A stretch of DNA of 64,000 bases, taken from positions 4,278,001 through 4,342,000 of the forward strand of contig OZ253476.1 in NCBI GenBank assembly GCA_965261795.1. Direction: 5' to 3'. A model generated the notes under the pieces. It ran no database searches, was not told the origin of the DNA, and saw nothing but the letters and a program-made list of their open reading frames with translations. The translations under genes were made by a program, and so were the position numbers. Below are positions 1 to 7,686 of this stretch, piece after piece. Each line of letters starts with the position of its first letter. The first letter of the stretch is position 1. Origin of the DNA: CBDCFV01 sp965261795. GTDB taxonomy: Bacteria > Chloroflexota > Dehalococcoidia > Lucifugimonadales > UBA3495.

Positions 1-1315
1 CGTACTCTGACCGTTGAGCGGCAGCTTCCTCCTGGTCCGCCAGCCGGTGGAGTTGCTCTTCGGTCTCCTTGATGTGGGAAGGCAGACTCTCGGCGTCGAT
101 GCGCAACTTGCTGGCCGCCTCGTCGATGAAGTCCACCGCCTTGTCCGGCAGGTGCCGGTCGGCGATGTACCGGTCGCTCAACCTGGCTGCCGCCTCCAAG
201 GCGGCATCGTTGATTTGCACCTTGTGGTGGGCCTCGTAGCGGGGACGGAGGACGCGCAGAATTTCGACCGTTTCCTGCACCGACGGTTCCTCTAAATAGA
301 TAGGCTGGAAGCGGCGTTCCAATGCGGCGTCCTTCTCGATGTACTTCCGGTACTCGGCCAACGTGGTAGCGCCGATGCATTGAAGCTCACCCCGGGACAA
401 GGCCGGCTTGAGAAGGTTGCTGGCGTCGAGGCCTCCCTCGGCGGCGCCGGCGCCCACCATGGTGTGAATTTCGTCTAGGAACAGCACCACTTCGCCCTGA
501 GCCTGCTTGATTTCGTCCACCACCGACTTGAGGCGCTCCTCGAACTCGCCCCGGAACTTGGAACCGGCCACCATTGCGCCCATGTCCAAGGCCAGCACCC
601 GGCGGCCCCTGAGCGAGTTGGGCACGTCGTCGGAGACGATCCGGGCCGCCAGCCCCTCGGCTATAGCGGTCTTGCCCACGCCGGCTTCCCCGATGATAAC
701 CGGGTTGTTCTTCTTGCGCCGGGTCAGCGTTTGCATCACTTGCCGGATTTCATCGTCGCGGCCAACCACGGGGTCGAGCTTCCCGGCCCGGGCCAAGCTG
801 GTCAGGTCTATGGTGTACCGTTCCAGCGAGCGGTAGTGGCTCTCGGCCCTGGGGCCGTCCACCCGGCGGCTGCCGCGGATTTTCATAAGCGCTTGATACA
901 GCCGTTCCTGGTCGATACCGAACTCCTTGACCACTTGGGCCGAATTGCCCTGCGTTTCCATGACGGCGGCGATGAATAAGTGCTCCACGCCCACGTATTC
1001 GTCCTTGAGCCTGTCTGCTTCCCCTTTGGCGTTAGCTACCATGGCGACCGACCGGGGTGTGGAGTAAATCTGTCCGTCGGTAACAGCCACCTTGGGGCCG
1101 GACTCCAACAGTTGATGCAGGCGGGCCTTCACGGCATCGGCGTTTATTCCCAACTCAAGCAAGATGTGGGTCGGCAAGCCGTCTTTCAGAGAAAGCAGGG
1201 CCATCAGCACGTGCTCGACGTCCCATTGGCTGTGTCGATAGTTCCGCACCAACTCGTGGGACTCTCTCAACACCTCTTGGGCTTGCTCTGTAAATTGTTC
1301 AGGTCTAAGTGTCAT
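1..1315 (-). CDS. clpB: ClpB-type AAA+ disaggregase, N-terminal 438 residues (cut by window edge)
   Basis: Hexameric ATPase that, with DnaK/DnaJ, pulls proteins out of heat-induced aggregates in the cytoplasm. I translated the minus strand from an ATG at 1315; a ribosome site GGGAGGTG lies just upstream. The Clp N-domain repeats come first (begins MTLRPEQFTEQAQE). The first AAA+ domain follows, with Walker A GEAGVGKT, Walker B VVLFLDEIHT and the GAGAAEGGLDASN loop. The visible sequence stops at the beginning of the middle coiled coil. It is the third gene of an operon with dnaJ and hspR, the usual context of HspR-controlled clpB. ClpC, with a short middle domain, cannot be fully excluded because the diagnostic region is beyond the edge. 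Confidence 0.9.
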   Translation of the reverse strand, partial: MTLRPEQFTEQAQEVLRESHELVRNYRHSQWDVEHVLMALLSLKDGLPTHILLELGINADAVKARLHQLLESGPKVAVTDGQIYSTPRSVAMVANAKGEADRLKDEYVGVEHLFIAAVMETQGNSAQVVKEFGIDQERLYQALMKIRGSRRVDGPRAESHYRSLERYTIDLTSLARAGKLDPVVGRDDEIRQVMQTLTRRKKNNPVIIGEAGVGKTAIAEGLAARIVSDDVPNSLRGRRVLALDMGAMVAGSKFRGEFEERLKSVVDEIKQAQGEVVLFLDEIHTMVGAGAAEGGLDASNLLKPALSRGELQCIGATTLAEYRKYIEKDAALERRFQPIYLEEPSVQETVEILRVLRPRYEAHHKVQINDAALEAAARLSDRYIADRHLPDKAVDFIDEAASKLRIDAESLPSHIKETEEQLHRLADQEEAAAQRSEY

Positions 1316-1343
1316 GAATGCACCTCCCGGGTCTATAGTTAAC

Positions 1344-1685
1344 CTAGCGAACGTCATTCGGAGCGGCGGCCGGAGACCGCAGGCGGCTCAGCTCATCGGT
1401 CAGCCGTTGGTTTTCCGCTTCCAGTTGTTCGATACGCATCATCAACCGCAACGCCACTTCCGCTCCTGCCAGGTTGACCCCCATGTCTTCGGTGAGGGTC
1501 TTGATACGCCGCAGCCGGTCTATGTCGGCTATGGAGTAGAGCCGTTGCCTTCCCACAGTGCGGGAAGGCCATATCAGGTTGACCCGCTCGTAGTAGCGGA
1601 GAGTCTGGGCGTGTACGCCCACCATCCGGGCGGCGACGCTGATGACGAAACAGGGGTCGTCGCGGGACTGTGGTTCCGTTGCCAT
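1344..1685 (-). CDS. hspR: HspR, MerR-family heat-shock repressor
   Basis: A 113-residue MerR-family DNA-binding protein. Residues 14-80 form the winged helix-turn-helix (ISVAARMVGVHAQTLRYYER then GRQRLYS), and residues 84-105 form the C-terminal coiled-coil dimer helix (MMRIEQLEAENQRL). HspR represses chaperone operons, using DnaK as co-repressor, and binds HAIR inverted repeats; this is family knowledge. It starts 2 bases after the dnaJ stop and is followed 28 bases later by clpB, so the three are clearly one transcript. A HAIR-like repeat lies at 2650-2673, so autoregulation is expected. Confidence 0.93.
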   Translation of the reverse strand: MATEPQSRDDPCFVISVAARMVGVHAQTLRYYERVNLIWPSRTVGRQRLYSIADIDRLRRIKTLTEDMGVNLAGAEVALRLMMRIEQLEAENQRLTDELSRLRSPAAAPNDVR

Positions 1686-1687
1686 GT

Positions 1688-2566
1688 CTACTTTCCTTTA
1701 CTGGCCCTGATATCCCGGAGATGGCGGAATATATTCTGTTCTTCCGGGCTCAAGTTTGTGGGCAGGACTACTTTCACTGTGGCGTAAAGGTCGCCTTTAA
1801 CTTCAGGGTTGTTCAACACCGGCATACCGCGCCCGGCCAGCCGGAACCGGCGCCCGTTCTGGGTCTCCGGCGGGAGTGTGAGAGCCAGCCGCCCGTTTAT
1901 CGATTGCACCTTGACATCGCCTCCCAGCATTGCGTCTTCCAGCGGCACTTCAACCTCGATGAACAGATCGCGCCCTTCCCGCCGGAAGCTTGGGTGCGGC
2001 TGAATAGACGTAACCAAGTAATGGTCTCTGCCGTCGGGAGAAAAATGGACCCTGGAACCGTCATCCACGCCGGGCGGTATTTTCACCTCAACTCGCCTGC
2101 CGTCCGGGAGGTTGTACCGTCTGGATGTACCCAGGTATGCCTCCTCCAACGTAATTTCCACGGAGTGCTCGGTTAGGGGAGGCCGCCTCGGCTCGCTCCG
2201 GAGATTGGCGAACAAGTCGTCAAAGAGACTGTCCTGGTCTATACCGGAGAAGGAGTAATCAGAGAACGGGTCGTGAGAGTCACGGGTGGACCAAGTGAAC
2301 CTGCCGGCTTGACGCGCCCTGGCGGCAGCCTCTTCAATCTGTTCCGAGCGTTCCCAGTTGTCCCCGTACTTGTCGTACAAGCGGCGCTTTTCAGCGTCGG
2401 ACAGCACACCGTAGGCCTCGTTTATCTCCTTGAACTTCTCCTCGGTGTCCTTTTCGCCGCTGTTTACATCGGGATGGTACTGCCTCGCCAAACGTCTGTA
2501 GGCTTGGCGAATCTCTTGCTGGGTGGCTTCCCTGCCAACCTCGAGGGTCCGGTAGTAATCAGCCAT
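1688..2566 (-). CDS. cbpA: DnaJ/CbpA-type co-chaperone without zinc domain
   Basis: A 292-residue Hsp40. Residues 1-68 are a J-domain with the HPD motif (RQYHPDVNSGEKD) that stimulates DnaK ATPase. A Gly/Phe-poor linker follows, then the two C-terminal substrate-binding beta domains (from about residue 130, LTEHSVEITLEEAYLG). The four CxxCxGxG zinc repeats of true DnaJ are absent, which makes it the CbpA type. It is the first gene of the operon with hspR and clpB; a GGAG ribosome site sits about 9 bases before the ATG. In related bacteria this gene is often named dnaJ2 or cbpA, and that naming is the only real doubt. Confidence 0.92.
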   Translation of the reverse strand: MADYYRTLEVGREATQQEIRQAYRRLARQYHPDVNSGEKDTEEKFKEINEAYGVLSDAEKRRLYDKYGDNWERSEQIEEAAARARQAGRFTWSTRDSHDPFSDYSFSGIDQDSLFDDLFANLRSEPRRPPLTEHSVEITLEEAYLGTSRRYNLPDGRRVEVKIPPGVDDGSRVHFSPDGRDHYLVTSIQPHPSFRREGRDLFIEVEVPLEDAMLGGDVKVQSINGRLALTLPPETQNGRRFRLAGRGMPVLNNPEVKGDLYATVKVVLPTNLSPEEQNIFRHLRDIRASKGK

Positions 2567-2595
2567 TGTGACCTACTCCATATTTTCTGATAGTT

Positions 2596-2624
2596 ACTAT
2601 AGTTAAATTACCGGGTAATGTCAA
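2596..2624 (-). promoter_or_regulatory. Sigma-70 promoter of the cbpA-hspR-clpB operon
   Basis: Read on the minus strand there is a perfect -35 TTGACA (2624-2619), a 17-base spacer, and -10 TATAGT (2601-2596), about 30 bases upstream of the cbpA ATG. The spacer contains a perfect 13-base palindrome, ATTACCCGGTAAT (2607-2619), which could be a second operator. Confidence 0.85.
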
Positions 2625-2649
2625 GTAAGGTGATATGATATTATAATAT

Positions 2650-2673
2650 AACTTGATGTTATACACTCAAGTT
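2650..2673 (-). promoter_or_regulatory. HAIR-like HspR operator
   Basis: Perfect 7-base arms AACTTGA and TCAAGTT are separated by 10 bases, with ACTCAAG in one arm. The known HspR site is CTTGAGT-N7-ACTCAAG; here one arm matches fully and the other is CTTGATG with spacing one base shorter. The site lies about 26 bases upstream of the -35 box of an operon that encodes HspR, which supports the assignment. Confidence 0.75.
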
Positions 2674-3132
2674 TATACAGGTCTGCCTTTGAACTCTTCC
2701 AGACGCCCGTGGAGTCAAGAACGGACCCGGTCACACTTATGTCATTTGGAATGCCGATTGGCAATCTACACCCGCGAAGACTCGACGTCAGAGGAGCTAT
2801 AGGCAACCGGAAGCTGAGGGCAGCAATCAGTGCGGGAGATATTCCGAAACGGGACCAGACGCCGGGACGTTGCGGCAGAAGCACTGGGGACTCCGAAAAC
2901 AATATATACGCGGAGCCTCCAATGTGCGGGCGTCCTGGGGGTGAGACGCCCGCGCTGGGGTGGAAGGAGTGGCTGGTTAGAAGGGGTTTTCTCTCCTGTT
3001 AGAAAATACGGTTTTGGGCCGGGGATGGATTCGCGCCCTGGGTGATTGACGGTCTTTCCTTCAGTTGAGCGGAAAGACACAAGGTGCTACAATCGTTCCA
3101 GCCGTTTTACGGCCCTCTTTTTTCAGGTGTGA
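2674..3132. other. Intergenic region, no gene seen
   Basis: About 460 bases between the heat-shock operon and tRNA-Asn. Short open frames exist on both strands, but none has a ribosome site or recognisable protein content. The tRNA-Asn promoter should lie near its right edge. Confidence 0.6.
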
Positions 3133-3207
3133 TCCCGAGTAGCTCAGTGGTAGAGCGGGCGGCTGTTAACCGCTAGGTCGCAGGTTCGAATCCTGCCTCG
3201 GGAGCCA
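3133..3207 (+). tRNA. tRNA-Asn (GTT), CCA encoded
   Basis: A complete cloverleaf can be drawn: acceptor TCCCGAG with CTCGGGA, D-arm GCTC/GAGC, anticodon stem GGCGG/CCGCT around loop CTGTTAA (anticodon GTT), T-arm GCAGG/CCTGC around TTCGAAT, discriminator G and an encoded CCA at 3205-3207. Its last 14 bases plus 8 flanking bases occur again, inverted, at 6561-6582. Confidence 0.97.
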
Positions 3208-3320
3208 AGCCCTAGTCCGTCATAGTCCCTCGGTGTCTCTTGGCGTTCACCCCCCCCCGACAAGCTGACAGGGGTATGTAAAAGCGAGATTATAGCTACG
3301 AACCGGCCCCACCGCCCCTG

Positions 3321-3560
3321 GATTCCGGCCTGCGCCGGAATGACGGAATAGGCCCGCCTGGATTCCGGCCTGCGCCGGAATGACGGAATGGGCCCGCCTG
3401 GATTCCGGCCTGCGCCGGAATGACGGAATGGGCCCGCCTGGATTCCGGCCTGCGCCGGAATGACGGAATGGGCCCGCCTGGATTCCGGCCTACGCCGGAA
3501 TGACGGAATGGGCCCGCCTGGATTCCGGCCTACGCCGGAATGACGGAATGGGCCCGATAC
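3321..3560. repeat. Six tandem copies of a 40-bp palindrome-bearing unit
   Basis: Six head-to-tail 40-base units start at 3321, 3361, 3401, 3441, 3481 and 3521, with a partial copy to about 3578. Each unit holds the inverted repeat ATTCCGGC...GCCGGAAT followed by GACGGAATGGGCCCGCCTGG. Units differ only at single bases (AATA in unit 1, TACGCC in units 5 and 6). This is the widespread GGATTCCGGCCTGCGCCGGAATGAC-type dispersed palindrome, here amplified in tandem. There are no variable spacers, so it is not a CRISPR. Confidence 0.95.
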
Positions 3561-3578
3561 GGAATGGGCCCGATAGTG

Positions 3579-3889
3579 AGCATTTGGGAGCGGTTTTGTA
3601 TTTGAGCAAGCCTACCCTACTATGCGGTCTCACGTTCAACTGCGTAAAGTCCCAAATGAAATACATACCCTTGTCAGCGACCTCCCCCGGGGGGAATTCA
3701 CCCCCAAGGTCACCGTCCAGCCTTGAGAGCCATGGAACGTCCCCATCGTTGACCTCAAAGCCATCTACCCAGAAGAAGCCGACCCCCACCAGTAATCCGG
3801 CATGGCTAAAAGAGAGGTGCAACCGCCTCTTTGTGGTCTCTCAAAATTGCTGTACCCCAATTGTGAAGACAAGACCAATATGAACCTGT
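3579..3889. other. Unassigned stretch between repeats and response regulator
   Basis: No gene can be supported. A minus-strand open frame at 3490-3822 reads plausibly for about 60 residues (FFWVDGFEVNDGDVPWLS region) but runs into the repeat array, has no ribosome site, and resembles nothing I know. It may be a gene remnant. Confidence 0.4.
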
Positions 3890-4558
3890 TCAGGAGCGCC
3901 TGCGCAAGCCGTCCATTACATAGTTGTCCAGCAGTCCGTTACGCACGCACCAGAGCACCAACTCCTGCCTTATCGTCCTGACACCCAACTTGCGCTGGAC
4001 TCCGTATATGGCGTTCCGGACGGTCACCGGCTTGCTCTCCATCGCCTCCGCTATCTGAGCATAGGACATACCCCGTGCGAAGGAGACCAGAATCTCCTGC
4101 TCCCTCCGAGTCAGCCCGGCGGCGTGGGCGACATCTCCCGTCCTTCCGCCGCTGCGTATCGTCTCGATCGCCCTCGTCACAATTTCAGGCGGCAAACGAA
4201 AATCGCCCATGACCGCGCCCCGCACGGCTGACAGCAACTGCTCCCTGCCAGCCTCCTTCTGGAGGTACCCGGTGGCGCCGGCGGCCACGGCCTCCACCAC
4301 CGCATCCTCCGTCATCGAGGCCGTCAGCATGACAACCCGGGTCCCGGGTGCAGACTCCATGATCTCCCTACGCGCCTCCACTCCATCCTTCCTGGGCATC
4401 ATCACGTCCATCACCACCACGTCCGGCGACACTTCGGCGGCCACCCTGACCGCCTCCTCGCCATCCGCCGCCTGTCCCACCACCTCGAACTCGCCGGACT
4501 GCTCCAGGACCTGCTTCAGGCCGACTCTCACGATTGAATGGTCGTCAACGATCATCAC
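3890..4558 (-). CDS. NarL/FixJ-family two-component response regulator
   Basis: About 222 residues: receiver domain 1-118 (IVDDHSIVRVG with the acidic pair, phospho-acceptor Asp in VVVMDVMMP, conserved Lys in YLQKEAG) and a LuxR-type helix-turn-helix 148-212 (LTRREQEILVSFARGMSYAQ). It should bind DNA when phosphorylated by a histidine kinase. The start is uncertain: a GTG at 4558 is immediately followed by an ATG, but the frame stays open upstream (RIKVMIVDDH), and the A/G-rich stretch at about 4590-4605 could serve a longer form. Its probable partner kinase, just upstream at 4607, is destroyed by an IS1182 insertion, so this regulator may be orphaned. Confidence 0.9.
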   Translation of the reverse strand: MMIVDDHSIVRVGLKQVLEQSGEFEVVGQAADGEEAVRVAAEVSPDVVVMDVMMPRKDGVEARREIMESAPGTRVVMLTASMTEDAVVEAVAAGATGYLQKEAGREQLLSAVRGAVMGDFRLPPEIVTRAIETIRSGGRTGDVAHAAGLTRREQEILVSFARGMSYAQIAEAMESKPVTVRNAIYGVQRKLGVRTIRQELVLWCVRNGLLDNYVMDGLRRRS

Positions 4559-4606
4559 CTTTATGCGTTTATGCGCTCGCCCGGCGTCATCCCGCTCCTC
4601 CTCTCT

Positions 4607-4801
4607 CTATCGTTCCCTCGGTATCACGCAGGTCACGGTCGCCCCGCCCATGCCGCCTCTCCGGTCCACGACAAGACGCCCGCCCAACCGGGCGGCCCTG
4701 CTCATGTTCCCAAAGCCGTTGCTGCGCTCCGCATAATCATCGGGAAGCCCGACCCCATCGTCCGACACTGACAGGCGGCTGTCCTCCCCATTAAACTCCA
4801 A
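4607..4801 (-). pseudogene. Histidine kinase, C-terminal ATPase stump
   Basis: The last ~65 residues of a NarX/DegS-type sensor kinase: the G1 ATP-binding box SDDGVGLPDDY, the G2 box NGFGNMSRAARLGG and the terminal strand TVTCVIPRER. The reading loses kinase character at about 4800, where an IS1182-family transposase begins in the opposite direction. The gene normally precedes and is co-transcribed with the response regulator at 3890-4558. Confidence 0.8.
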
Positions 4802-4825
4802 GAGGGGTCTCTGGGAAGCGGACCG

Positions 4826-6564
4826 GTGTATCTGGAGCACATGGGGCGGGAAAGCTTCTATGGTCTCCTCGCATCGCTGCGGGGCCGCCTGTTTCGGGAC
4901 GCCGAGTTCGCCGAGTTCTACTGCCCTGACAACGGACGGGACAGCGTGCCGCCCAGCCTGCTGGCGACGGCGCTGCTGCTCCAGTCCCACGACAAGGTCA
5001 GCGATGCCGAGGCGAAGGCCCGGGCCGACTTTGACCTCCGGTGGAAAGTAGCTCTGGGGATTGAGGTGGAAGACCGGCCCTTTGCCAAGAGCACACGCAG
5101 GTGTTTCGCGCCCAGTTGATCCTGCACGATAAGGTGCGGGAGGTATTCGAGTCCAGTCTGCGGCTTGCCCGGGAGTCGGGCTATCTGAAAAGGCGCGGGA
5201 TGCGGGTGGCGCTGGACACGACCAGCATTCTGGGCCGGGGTGCGGTGAAGGACACCTACAATCTGTTGGCGGACGGGATCGTCAAACTGATGCGGGCACT
5301 GGCGGCAGTGGAGAAGTCTGCCATAAGAGGATGGGCCACGCCCCGGGGATATGAGAGATACCTGGGTTCCAGCCTGAAAGGTGAGTCGACCATTGACTGG
5401 AGCGACAAGCGGGCGCGGGCGGCGCTGCTGGCCGGGATTGTGGGAGACGCAGACCGACTCCTGAAATTATCGCGTCAGGCGCAGGGGGAATTGCCCGAGG
5501 ACAGCGCCGAGCGTCAGCGGATTGTGGACGCCGCGGAACTGCTGGGCCGACTGCTGCTCCAGGACGTGGAGCGGACCGAAGGCGGAGTAAGCCTCAAGGA
5601 TGGGGTGAGCCGGGACCGCATGATGTCGGTGCACGACTCGGAGATGCGCCATGGCCACAAGAGCAGCAGTAGACGGTTCGACGGGCACAAGGCGGCGATT
5701 GTGGTGGACACGGATTCCCAGCTGATCACCGCCGTGGAGGTATTGCCCGGCAACGCTCCGAACAACCTGGGGGCGCTGGAACTGGTGGAGCAGAGCGAAG
5801 CCAACACCTGTGTGCCGGTGGAGGAGGCCATGGGCGATGCCGCCTACGGCGACGGCGACACCAGGCAGGCCTTCGCCGATGCGGGACGTACCCTGATAGC
5901 TAGGGTGCCGGGCCGCCCCAACCGGTCTCACTTCCCCAAAGAAGACTTTCGGATTGACCTGGAGTCGGGTTCCTGCACCTGTCCGGCGGGGAATGTTACC
6001 CGGAGAATCCGGCCCTCCGGGACCCGGACCGGCCCCGATGGTAGAACTCACCAACTGAAAAGCTTCCGGTTCGACGCGGCGGTCTGCGGAGCGTGCCCGC
6101 TGCGGTCCCAGTGCGTGGCAGGGTCATCGGGGTTGGGAAGAACGGTGCAGTTGCACCCGCAGGAAGCGCTGTTGCAGCAGGTCCGCGCCCTGCAGCACAG
6201 CGAGGGTTTTGCTGAGTATCGGCAGCGCCGGGTAGTGGTGGAACACCGGCTGGCGCGGCTGGTCCAACTGGGGATCCGCCAGTCCCGCTACTTCGGGCGC
6301 ATCAAAACCAGGTTCCAGTTGTGCCTGGCCACCACGGTGGCCAACCTGACCTTGGTGGCCGGGAAACTCGGGTGGTCGGGCCGTACCGGTGGCGGCGCAA
6401 CAGGCCGCAGCGTCGTCCTCAATATTGTCCCCTTTGTTGTCGCCCATGCTGCGACCAATTTCTGCGCGGTCCGGCTCGGACAACTGTGCTCCGTGATCCT
6501 GCTCACGTCGGCTTTATTGCCCAAATCCCCCTACCCAACCAGGACTTTCCGGCCACGTTTCTAG
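4826..6564 (+). pseudogene. IS1182-family transposase, frameshifted
   Basis: A DDE transposase in two frames. Residues for the N-terminal DUF772 region run 4826-5100 (YLEHMGRESFYGLLASLRG). The catalytic part runs 5101-6564, with Asp in MRVALDTTSILG, a cysteine-rich insert (CTCPAGN, CGACPLRSQC) and the late block EHRLARLVQLGIRQSRYFG. The join falls near 5092-5100, where a one-base deletion turns the expected Ser-Thr-Leu-Gln-Val-Phe into a shifted frame. The element truncated the histidine kinase on its left. Its right end lies at about 6560, touching the inverted tRNA-Asn copy. Confidence 0.88.
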
Positions 6565-6582
6565 GGCTTGGCTCCCGAGGCA
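6561..6582 (-). other. 22-bp inverted copy of tRNA-Asn 3' end (att-like)
   Basis: The reverse complement of 6561-6582 equals 3194-3215 exactly: the last T-stem bases, acceptor strand, CCA and 8 flanking bases of tRNA-Asn. Copies of a tRNA 3' end are the usual scar of integrase-mediated insertion, but those are direct repeats; here the copy is inverted. Confidence 0.85.
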
Positions 6583-6684
6583 TAAGCTGTTTTCAGGCTT
6601 TTTTGAGCTTGAGTAAAGTCACTACAGCTGGTTATGTCAATCACTGGCTAAAAGTAGGCCCAAAATTACGGGTTGGAATTGAGC

Positions 6685-6724
6685 CAGTTCTTCCCAGTTC
6701 TTCCCAGTTCTTCCCAGTTCTTCA
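6685..6724 (+). repeat. Four tandem copies of CAGTTCTTCC
   Basis: A 10-base unit is repeated four times (6685, 6695, 6705, 6715; last copy one base changed), immediately inside the left inverted repeat of the IS21 element. Confidence 0.95.
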
Positions 6725-7295
6725 TTGATTAGCGAGGATGTCAGTCTTGGGATTGTCCGCCCGTCTCCTCTGGAGCAGGGCGCAGTTGTTGTAACGACGG
6801 GAATAATCCAGCCTGGCGTTTTTCCCTGAGCCGGTAGCTTTCGCCCCGAATATTCAGGACGTGGCTGTGGTGCAGCAGCCGGTCCAGTACTGCCGAGGCG
6901 ATGACTGTATCTCTCAGGAGTTCGCCCAGGAGTTCGCCCCACTCGCCGAAGCCCTTGTTCGAGGTCAGGATGATGGTTCCCCGCTCGTAGCGGGCCGAGA
7001 CCAGGGTGAAGAAGGCGGTGGCCGACTCCCGGTCGTAGGGCCAGATGCCGAACTCGTCGGCGATGAGGACCTTGGGAGCCAGGTAGACGCGCATTCTGCG
7101 GTCAAGGTTGTGCTCGGCTCTGGCCTTGCGCAGGTCCTCCACCAGGTCGTAGGCGCGAACGAAGTAGGCCCCGTACCCGTTCTCGATGGCCTTGAGGGCC
7201 AGGGCAATGGCCAAGTGGGTCTTGCCCACGCCGGGCGGACCCAGGAGGAGAATGTTGGTGGCTTCGGTCACAAAGGCCAGGTTGGCCAGTTCCTT

Positions 7296-7321
7296 GCCCC
7301 CCGTCTGCACGGGGGCAGGCT
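7296..7321 (-). repeat. Micro-palindrome insert, copy A
   Basis: On the minus strand the insert reads AGCCTGCCCCCGTGCAGACG and continues GGGGGC. It is a hairpin of GCCCCCGT with ACGGGGGGC. It separates codons that are adjacent or one residue apart in IstB relatives. Related inserts are at 17428-17455, 21044-21068 and 49265-49287. Confidence 0.8.
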
Positions 7322-7413
7322 CTGGCGCTCGTCGATGGAAGGCTGGAAGTCAAAGTCGAACTGCTCCAGGGTGCGCAGGAAGGGCAGGTGGGCCATCCTG
7401 GTCTTGGTGGTGA

Positions 7414-7532
7414 GGTAGCGTTCCCTGCGTGGTAGCGTTCCCTGCGTGGTAGCGTTCCCTGCGTGGTAGCGTTCCCTGCGTGGTAGCGTTCCCTGCGTGG
7501 TAGCGTTCCCTGCGTGGTAGCGTTCCCTGCGT
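7414..7532. repeat. Seven tandem copies of a 17-bp unit inside istB
   Basis: The unit GGTAGCGTTCCCTGCGT starts at 7414, 7431, 7448, 7465, 7482, 7499 and 7516, all identical. One copy is native coding sequence (Arg-Arg-Glu-Arg-Tyr on the minus strand). The six extra copies total 102 bases, so the reading frame survives this expansion. Confidence 0.97.
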
Positions 7533-7686
7533 GCGGACACTTCCAACCCCAGCAGTTGGGCCAGCACGTCGGCATAGGTCAACTGCTTGCTGGCGGCGGC
7601 GTCCAGGGTGTTGTCCAAGGCCTCCACCGCCTGCTTGAGGCCCAGGGCCTCCAGGTGCTGACGGGCCTGTTCCAAGGCGATCATCG

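Noticed and set aside
3321..3560. CRISPR array
   Set aside because: The 40-bp units abut with no variable spacers and no cas genes are near; it is a simple tandem palindrome array.
5090..5103. Programmed frameshift in the IS1182 transposase
   Set aside because: IS1182 transposases are normally one frame, and no slippery heptamer is visible; a one-base deletion explains it.
7414..7532. CRISPR-like or regulatory repeat array
   Set aside because: 17-bp units without spacers, lying inside istB coding sequence.
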